From positions 1 through 8,811 of the forward strand of contig CBDURC010000128.1 in NCBI GenBank assembly GCA_965369635.1: a DNA stretch of 8,811 nucleotides. The letters are read 5' to 3'. Every line of letters begins with the position of its first letter. The first letter of the stretch is position 1. The notes under the pieces are model-generated. The model saw nothing but the letters and a program-made list of their open reading frames with translations. It searched no databases and was not told the origin of the DNA. This document shows, piece by piece, positions 5,601 to 8,811 of the stretch. Origin of the DNA: UBA3071 sp965369635. Its GTDB lineage: Bacteria; Chloroflexota; Anaerolineae; UBA3071. The position numbers were made by a program, and so were the translations under genes.

Positions 5601-7032
5601 GGTGGACTTTGTCTTCGCCATGCTGCGGCTGCGTGTGCTCAGCCCCGGTGGCGAAGGAAGCTACACCTTCGCCATCGCCTTCCATACTTTCTTTGAGATC
5701 ATCATTCGTTTTGGCCTGGGCACGCTGTTGACTCGCGAGGTCGCCAAGACCCGCGAAGGGGCCAGCCGCTTCTTCAGCAACGTGGTGGCGCTGCGCGTGA
5801 AGCTCTGGTTGGCCTCGCTGCCGGTGATCCTCCTGCTGGTATTGGGCTATTGGCGCTGGGGCGGACTGACCGGCGAGGAGGCAGCGGCGATTGCCCTCTT
5901 TTCCATTGCCTTGCTCTTTGCCAGCTTCTCCGATGCCGTGAGCGCTACCTTTAACGCCTACGAGAAGATGGAATTCCCGGCGGGGCTGGCCTCGGCCATC
6001 GCCATCAGCAAGGTGGCGCTGGGAGCGCTGGTGTTGCTGCCGCCGTTGCAGTGGGGCTTCGTGGGACTAGCGGGCGTGGCGCTGCTGATGAACGGGATCC
6101 AGGCGATCTGTCTCTACACCCTGCTCCGGCAGAAGCTCTTCACGCCACGCCTGGAAACAGACCGTGGGCTGCAGCGGGAGATGATGGGGCTCTCCTTCCC
6201 GCTGATGATCAACCACCTGCTGGCGACCATCTTCTGGCGCATTGACATCTGGATCCTGAGGCCGCTGAGCGGCGCGGCGGCAGTAGGCATCTACTCGGCG
6301 GGCCTCAAGTGGTTGGATGGCTTGAACGTTATTCCCTCTTACTTGACCCTGGCCATTTTCCCGATCATGTCTCGCTTCGCACACGATTCGCAGGAATCGC
6401 TGGTGCGCGCCTACCGATTAGCGCTGCGCTTGCTCCTGATGATCGCCTTGCCCGTCGTGGTGTTCGTGCTCTTCACTGCCGAACCCCTGATCAGCATCCT
6501 GGGCGGGGCGGAGTACCTTCCCGGCTCAGCCATTGCTCTGCGGCTGCTCATCCTGTCCATTCCCATCGGCTTCGTCAACTCGGTGACGCAGTACGTGCTC
6601 ATAGCTGTCAACCAGCAGCATTTCCTGACCAGGGCCTTCGTCATCGGGGTGGTCTTCAACCTGGTGACCAACCTGATCTTCATACCGCGCTTCGGCTATG
6701 CGGCGGCGGCAGTGATCCTCATTCCATCCGAGTTGGTGCTGCTCATCCTCTTCCACATCTGCGTGAGGCGGCACGTGGCCCCCATCTCCTGGCTGGACAT
6801 CGTCTGGCGGCCAGCGCTTGCAGCGGGTGTGATGGCAGCAGTCATCGTTGTGCTGCGCGGTTTCTCGCTGCCACTAGCGGTGATCGTCGGATTCATCGCT
6901 GGCGGTGCGGCGTTGGTTCTCCTGGGTGGTTTCCGCCACCCCGACTTCGACGTCCTGCGGCAGGCGATGACGCTGGACAAACTGCGGGCGCGCTGGGCGG
7001 GGCTGCGCAGCAGTTCGCGGTTGCAGGGTTGA
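2695..7032 (+). CDS. YfhO-like membrane protein fused to a Wzx/RfbX-like flippase
   Basis: A 1445-residue multi-pass protein. The GTG start at 2695 overlaps the upstream TGA (GTGA) and follows GGGAGGG. Residues ~1-945 are YfhO-like: first helix ~9-27, then an external loop with DNLFAFEPW and IPLWNPYLFAG (85-95), many helices to ~640, a soluble region, then GWLVLADSFSPGWKAYV (836-852), the FRAVPLDPGKHQVHF beta segment, and a last helix ~918-940. YfhO proteins have a GT-C-like fold and take part in lipid-linked sugar transfer to surface polymers. Residues ~953-1445 form a complete flippase of the MOP superfamily (LLTREVAKTREGASRFF, LSFPLMINHLLATIFWRIDIW, GAEYLPGSAIALRLLILS). Flippases move undecaprenyl-linked sugars outward. 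A fusion would join transport and transfer in one chain (inference). Five loops of the YfhO half carry low-complexity inserts (~381-397, 460-487, 566-586, 783-808, 863-884). A GTG at 5542 with an upstream AAGGGGA could also yield a free flippase. Confidence 0.85.
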   Translation: MIRKHGRDAAIVLVLIMLPLLWFGAVTLGGRTLLPVDNLFAFEPWASYAAEQGVSVPHNELLSDLILENYVWKRLIREAIQAREIPLWNPYLFAGVPFLAAGQHSALYPFNLIFYVLPLSRAYGIFTWLHIAVAGVCTYIFARVLQMRRPAALLASVVYMFSGFFIVSVVFSMIIAAAAWLPLLLACIEIIVRKQEAKGNVRYSPVPYVVAGALVLGVNTLAGHVEVTYYTLLVAGFYAAWRLVQLWRRLGTPRPALRLAAWLLVMVGVGLALGAVQLMPLYELVSASFRQGSVGYGDVVGWAWPTRQILTFFVPDIFGNPSHHTYWDLWSHAWQAPANAAGESVRTIFWGVKNYVEGGNYVGILTLLLAVIGVLGQLPWRRKEKAEKGGNEEHEDKRQPVGLFAVLAVLSLAFAFGTPLYAILFYGLPGYKQLHSAFRWVLPYTLSMAVLAGFGLEFLSSRFQVSGFKSSGRRSTLLSPNHYPLTTVLGRLSLLGGVGVLALLAISLSLPAPFIALGQFIVDRSDLAQAVFADGRMFWSYQAPNLLKFGVVTTLTGALLLWSAGFHASRIGHHISRFTFHVSAFKRFSRRAPLWSLIAIALVLLDLWLFGHGFNPAADPRLLEFTPPVVEFLRQDDGLWRFTTFIGSDASEASDEKTFNANVGMFYGFHDVRGYDSIIPRRYVEFMERIEEQDELLFNRIAPLSEVASLDSPLLDLLGVKYVLTTQHVPNSGYTQVYDHEIQVYRNEGAFPRAFVMHCEDEKGVNGWPEGFDPRTMLLLDTGDQGLDIGDQGSAGKGQDAGGRMQLLASCAMQPAAVSSYGLNEVFVEAELNQPGWLVLADSFSPGWKAYVTTEPQATDKETDAGYPISNTQYPISNTEYQIPIYRADGNFRAVPLDPGKHQVHFKYMPRSFQVGLYTSFLSGVTLFLLAGWWAWGRFYREAEGEEHTVQRVVKNTLIPMGMSLLNKGVDFVFAMLRLRVLSPGGEGSYTFAIAFHTFFEIIIRFGLGTLLTREVAKTREGASRFFSNVVALRVKLWLASLPVILLLVLGYWRWGGLTGEEAAAIALFSIALLFASFSDAVSATFNAYEKMEFPAGLASAIAISKVALGALVLLPPLQWGFVGLAGVALLMNGIQAICLYTLLRQKLFTPRLETDRGLQREMMGLSFPLMINHLLATIFWRIDIWILRPLSGAAAVGIYSAGLKWLDGLNVIPSYLTLAIFPIMSRFAHDSQESLVRAYRLALRLLLMIALPVVVFVLFTAEPLISILGGAEYLPGSAIALRLLILSIPIGFVNSVTQYVLIAVNQQHFLTRAFVIGVVFNLVTNLIFIPRFGYAAAAVILIPSELVLLILFHICVRRHVAPISWLDIVWRPALAAGVMAAVIVVLRGFSLPLAVIVGFIAGGAALVLLGGFRHPDFDVLRQAMTLDKLRARWAGLRSSSRLQG
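3836..3885. repeat. Purine-rich low-complexity insert in the YfhO domain
   Basis: A run of G and A bases codes for a charged loop (WRRKEKAEKGGNEEHEDKR) between two membrane helices, near residues 381-397. Units such as aggcgaa, aggaaaa and ggcggaa fit a 7-base phase, but the near-homopurine composition makes periodicity hard to judge. By position and character it looks like the other inserts of this gene. Confidence 0.35.
4073..4156. repeat. Heptad array in the YfhO domain (84 bp)
   Basis: It opens with gttccag twice and gttycag-like units twice (4073-4100), and ends with an exact tandem 14-mer, tatcccctaaccac, at 4127-4140 and 4141-4154. The whole stretch can be read as twelve 7-base units in one phase, equal to 28 codons. 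It encodes a Ser/Arg-rich loop (SSRFQVSGFKSS, STLLSPNHYPL) between two helices, residues ~460-487, absent from a typical YfhO core. Confidence 0.75.
4390..4452. repeat. Heptad array in the YfhO domain (63 bp, TTTCACG type)
   Basis: Nine 7-base units: tttcacg and catcacg variants, then tttcgcg, tttcacg, ttccacg, tttcagc and tttcaag. The 63 bp equal exactly 21 codons, residues 566-586, giving a His/Ser/Phe/Arg loop (FHASRIGHH...HVSAFK) between a hydrophobic helix ending LLLWSAG and a basic RRAPLW segment before the next helix. Confidence 0.8.
5041..5117. repeat. Heptad array in the YfhO soluble region
   Basis: Eleven consecutive 7-base units, including agggatt, ggatatt, ggtgatc, agggatc, aggaggc and aggatgc. 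They encode a Gly/Asp/Gln-rich linker (TGDQGLDIGDQGSAGKGQD) at residues ~783-808. The 12-mer attggatattgg (5052-5063) is the exact reverse complement of 5296-5307, so arrays of opposite orientation sit 200 bp apart in the same gene. The right boundary is uncertain. Confidence 0.7.
5283..5345. repeat. Heptad array in the YfhO C-terminal beta domain (CAATACC type)
   Basis: Units ggatacc, caatatc, caatacc, caatacc, caatatc, caacacc, gaatacc and agattcc run without slippage from 5290. One weaker unit before them gives 63 bp. Because 3 units equal 7 codons, the protein shows a heptapeptide repeat, GYPISNT then QYPISNT then EYQIPIY. It interrupts the hairpin that normally links GWKA.V(DG) to the FRAVPL segment of YfhO proteins. 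Confidence 0.85.
5525..5544 (+). promoter_or_regulatory. Possible internal translation start for a separate flippase
   Basis: AAGGGGAAGAG (5525-5535) precedes an in-frame GTG (5542-5544) by a normal distance. The protein from this codon would start VQRVVKNTLIPMG, which is where free-standing Wzx-like flippases usually begin, and would have ~496 residues. The upstream frame is open, so this would be a second product or a trace of a former gene boundary. Confidence 0.35.
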
Positions 7033-7091
7033 TAACAGAGAACCCAAGTAACTGATCGGGCTGCCACGGAATTGGATGTTCTAGGCTCTCA

Positions 7092-7134
7092 GCCCTCGTC
7101 CTCGAGGGCGGCTCTGGCGAGAGTATCTCGTTTT
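7092..7134 (+). terminator. Candidate terminator of the glycan operon
   Basis: GCCCTCG (7092-7098) pairs perfectly with CGAGGGC (7103-7109) around a TCCT loop. Nine bases further, CGAGA (7118-7122) pairs with TCTCG (7126-7130), followed directly by TTTT (7131-7134). The first stem is strong but has no U-tract; the second has the U-tract but a short stem. CTCTC (7086-7090) and GAGAG (7119-7123) could also enclose both. It lies 60-100 bp after the flippase stop. Confidence 0.4.
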
Positions 7135-7247
7135 GAGCAGCTATTTGCCGCACAAGCCGCGCCCGGGACGGCAGCTGGGAGCATAGGCTGAGTATTAGCA
7201 AGGAATCTATGCTTCTTGCGTTTGCTGCTGAACAATCTTCAATGCCA

Positions 7248-7284
7248 CCTTGGTTCTTCCTCTGTGTACTCCGTGCCTCTGTGG
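7248..7284. repeat. Short CTCTGTG-type repeat before the DUF89 gene
   Basis: Three near-identical 7-mers, ctctgtg (7260-7266), ctccgtg (7269-7275) and ctctgtg (7277-7283), are spaced by 2 and 1 bases after a ccttggttcttc lead. Similar sequence is a recurrent interspersed repeat in many bacterial genomes. It ends 26 bp before the start codon and does not supply the ribosome-binding site. Confidence 0.45.
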
Positions 7285-7309
7285 CTAAACGACCTTCTTC
7301 AGGGGAGTC

Positions 7310-8215
7310 ATGAAATCGAAACCTGACTGTCTGCACTGTTCGCTGAAGCAGGCGCTGTCTGCCGCCCGCGCTGCGGGCGCGGATGAACCAGCACAGCTCC
7401 AGAGCGTGCGCGCGGCGATGGAAGCAATGCGCGACTTCAGCCTGGACTCCACCCCCGCCCACAACTCCACGCTGTCACTCTGGGCTGCGCACGAGGCGCT
7501 GGGGAGCAACGATCCCTTCGCCGCCCAGAAGCGACGCTACAACGAGCTGGCCTTGCGGATGTATCCGCGCCTGAAAGCGCTGGTGGTCGAGGCCAAAGAC
7601 CGATTGGAGGCCGCGGTCAAGGTTGCCGTGGCGGGGAACGTCATTGACCTGGGCATCCTGGGACGGCTCTCGGGGCACGATGTGGACATCGAGGGCGCCA
7701 TCGCCAAGGTGTTTGCCGAGGGGTTGGCGATCGATGACCTCCCGGAGCTCAGAGCGGCGCTGCGGCGCGCCCAGCGTGTCCTCTACCTAGGCGACAACGC
7801 CGGAGAGATCGTCTTCGATAAGGTGCTGGTGGAGGAGATTGCCGCGGCTGGCGCGGAGGTCGTCTTCGCCGTGAAGAGCAAACCCATTCTCAACGACGTG
7901 ACGGTGGAGGATGCGCAGGCTGTGGGAATGGGAGAGGTGGCGCGGGTGATCAGCACGGGATCGGGGGAGATAGGAGTACCGCTGCCGGCTTGCTCCGAGG
8001 CCTTTCGCCGAGAGTTCGCTGCCGCCGATCTGATCATCAGCAAGGGACAGGGTAACTTGGAGAGCCTGGACGATGTGCCCGCTCCCATCTTCTTTATGCT
8101 GAAGGCCAAGTGCGAGGTGACGGCGGCCGCGCTGGGCGTGACCATGGGAGAGATGGTGCTGCTGCAAAGCCGCGCCTGGGTGGGGAAGAAAGGAAACGGA
8201 GGGAGAGGGAAATGA
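7310..8215 (+). CDS. DUF89-family metal-dependent phosphatase (damage-control type, CxxC subfamily)
   Basis: A 301-residue protein starting at ATG 7310, after AGGGGAG (7301-7307) at close spacing. It belongs to the DUF89/ARMT1-like fold: soluble metal-dependent phosphatases that remove phosphate from harmful or surplus sugar phosphates and related metabolites. Features in order: C7-x-x-C10 (CLHC), typical of the prokaryotic subfamily I; AGNVIDLG (108-115); GDNAGEIVFDK (161-171), the core metal-site motif; VKSKPILNDVT (188-198); D240 followed by ISKGQGNLESL (243-253); and KCEV (267-270). Length fits the subfamily. The C-terminal GKKGNGGRGK is coded by a purine-rich stretch that also holds the ribosome-binding site of the next gene, which it overlaps by 4 bp. 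The true substrate cannot be read from sequence. Confidence 0.85.
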   Translation: MKSKPDCLHCSLKQALSAARAAGADEPAQLQSVRAAMEAMRDFSLDSTPAHNSTLSLWAAHEALGSNDPFAAQKRRYNELALRMYPRLKALVVEAKDRLEAAVKVAVAGNVIDLGILGRLSGHDVDIEGAIAKVFAEGLAIDDLPELRAALRRAQRVLYLGDNAGEIVFDKVLVEEIAAAGAEVVFAVKSKPILNDVTVEDAQAVGMGEVARVISTGSGEIGVPLPACSEAFRREFAAADLIISKGQGNLESLDDVPAPIFFMLKAKCEVTAAALGVTMGEMVLLQSRAWVGKKGNGGRGK

Positions 8216-8736
8216 AGGAAAAGATGGAGACGGAACCAATGGACGTGAAAAAGGGAATCTTGACCTGGGCCGACGTGGATGCACTGATGGATCACCTGCT
8301 ACCACAGTTAGGCGGACCCTACGACGCCATGATGATCATCACCCGTGGCGGCCTTGTACCCGGTGGGCTGATCTGCGAAGCACTCGACATCCGCCACATC
8401 CTCACCGCCTCGGTGCAGTTCTACTCGGGCATCAAGCGGACGTTAGCCTGGCCCATTTTCCTGCAATTCCCCAGCGACTCGCTGCTGCTCGACAAGCACA
8501 TCCTGGTCGTGGATGACATCTGGGACAGCGGGCGCACCATCATGACTGTGAAAGGACGCATCGAGGCTGCTGGCGGCCGCCCGGAGTTGGCTGTGCTCCA
8601 CTACAAGCCCACAGAGTCCCTCTTCCCCGACGCCGTGCCCGACTACTACGCTGCCCACACCGACGCCTGGGTCGTCTACCCCTGGGAGCGGGATCGGCAC
8701 TTTGCGAGGGTTCCGGTCATCCCCGGGCTTGCCTGA
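8212..8736 (+). CDS. Phosphoribosyltransferase, xanthine/guanine (Gpt/Hpt) type
   Basis: A 174-residue type I phosphoribosyltransferase. Such enzymes join a base to PRPP, here most likely a purine, in nucleotide salvage. The PRPP loop is VVDDIWDSGRTI (99-110), with two acidic residues and the DSGRT phosphate clamp. TRGGLVPGG (44-52) is the early phosphate-binding loop. YSGIKRT (71-77) fits the flexible hood, and WVVYPWER (153-160) is a late motif common in xanthine/guanine and archaeal-like members. ATG 8212 was chosen over more upstream frames because it overlaps the previous stop (ATGA), follows GGAGGGAGAGGG, and removes an Arg-rich N-terminus that is the out-of-frame reading of the DUF89 gene. 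Base specificity is uncertain, and a regulatory role cannot be excluded. Confidence 0.85.
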   Translation: MKEKMETEPMDVKKGILTWADVDALMDHLLPQLGGPYDAMMIITRGGLVPGGLICEALDIRHILTASVQFYSGIKRTLAWPIFLQFPSDSLLLDKHILVVDDIWDSGRTIMTVKGRIEAAGGRPELAVLHYKPTESLFPDAVPDYYAAHTDAWVVYPWERDRHFARVPVIPGLA

Positions 8737-8745
8737 ACCATTCAA

Positions 8746-8810
8746 GAGAGCAATGGCTCTCGTCACTCGCTCGTCAACTCGTTCCTGCTCCCTCGCAACA
8801 GCCATTGCTC
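8746..8810. other. Nested hairpins after the phosphoribosyltransferase, possible terminator
   Basis: GAGAGC (8746-8751) pairs with GCTCTC (8756-8761) around AATG, 10 bp after the stop codon. There is no T-run. The overlapping 11-mer GAGCAATGGCT (8748-8758) is also perfectly inverted at 8800-8810, 41 bp away. The two folds exclude each other. Between the arms is a pyrimidine-rich stretch with repeated CTCG, some copies 7 or 14 bases apart, so this may be another repeat block. It runs to the window edge. Confidence 0.45.
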
Positions 8811-8811
8811 C

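Larger units (their letters stand above)
7033..7309. other. 277-bp gap between the glycan operon and the DUF89 operon
   Basis: No credible gene is seen on either strand. The gap holds two adjacent hairpins (7092-7134), a longer imperfect structure in which GCATAG pairs with CTATGC about 20 nt apart (near 7175-7213), and a CTCTGTG-type repeat just before the next gene. I could not find a convincing -10/-35 pair for the downstream operon, although its promoter should lie here. Confidence 0.5.

Noticed and set aside
6309..7055. 248-codon plus-strand open frame within the flippase part
   Set aside because: It is an alternative frame of a well-supported membrane domain; composition is Arg/His/Pro-rich with no motif.

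Overview
The window is GC-rich bacterial DNA with compact genes. It carries a polyprenol-phosphate mannosyltransferase-like protein, a YfhO-type membrane giant, a DUF89 phosphatase with a CxxC start, an archaeal-looking phosphoribosyltransferase, and many short heptanucleotide arrays. This mix resembles an uncultured Chloroflexota (Anaerolineae-like) genome. That placement rests on general resemblance, not on a marker gene, so it is tentative.

Left part (1-853): the 3' end of an FtsK/SpoIIIE-like DNA translocase whose last ~58 codons are largely heptad-repeat DNA. A second heptad array follows that can fold into a 15-bp hairpin, then a small two-helix membrane protein (380-775). A strong stem-loop (783-814) lies between that gene and the convergent response regulator.

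Middle (854-1888): a minus-strand OmpR/PhoB-type regulator with a degenerate receiver, and a 360-bp divergent control region. The control region has two well-spaced sigma70-type promoters, one per strand, each with a 17-bp spacer and TATAAT -10. Palindromes and a direct repeat lie between them. The rightward promoter puts its expected start of transcription at, or a few bases before, the ATG of the next gene, so that mRNA is probably leaderless.

Envelope operon (1889-7032): a GT2 polyprenol-phosphate mannosyltransferase-like enzyme, then a translationally coupled (GTGA overlap) 1445-residue protein. The latter fuses a YfhO-like multi-pass membrane glycosyltransferase-type protein to a complete Wzx/RfbX-like flippase. 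A lipid-linked sugar donor, a membrane transferase candidate and a lipid-sugar flippase together suggest one cell-surface glycan pathway. Five soluble loops of the YfhO half contain low-complexity inserts, four of them with clear 7-bp periodicity. They belong to the same repeat family as the intergenic arrays.

Right part (7033-8811): a 277-bp gap with hairpins and a CTCTGTG-type repeat, then a tight two-gene operon (ATGA overlap). The operon encodes a DUF89-family damage-control phosphatase and a purine-type phosphoribosyltransferase. An inverted-repeat region follows at the window edge.

The most unusual signal is the heptad-repeat family: it appears in both orientations, between genes and inside them, and the intragenic blocks read as multiples of 21 bp where I can set their limits. 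The next is the YfhO-flippase fusion.
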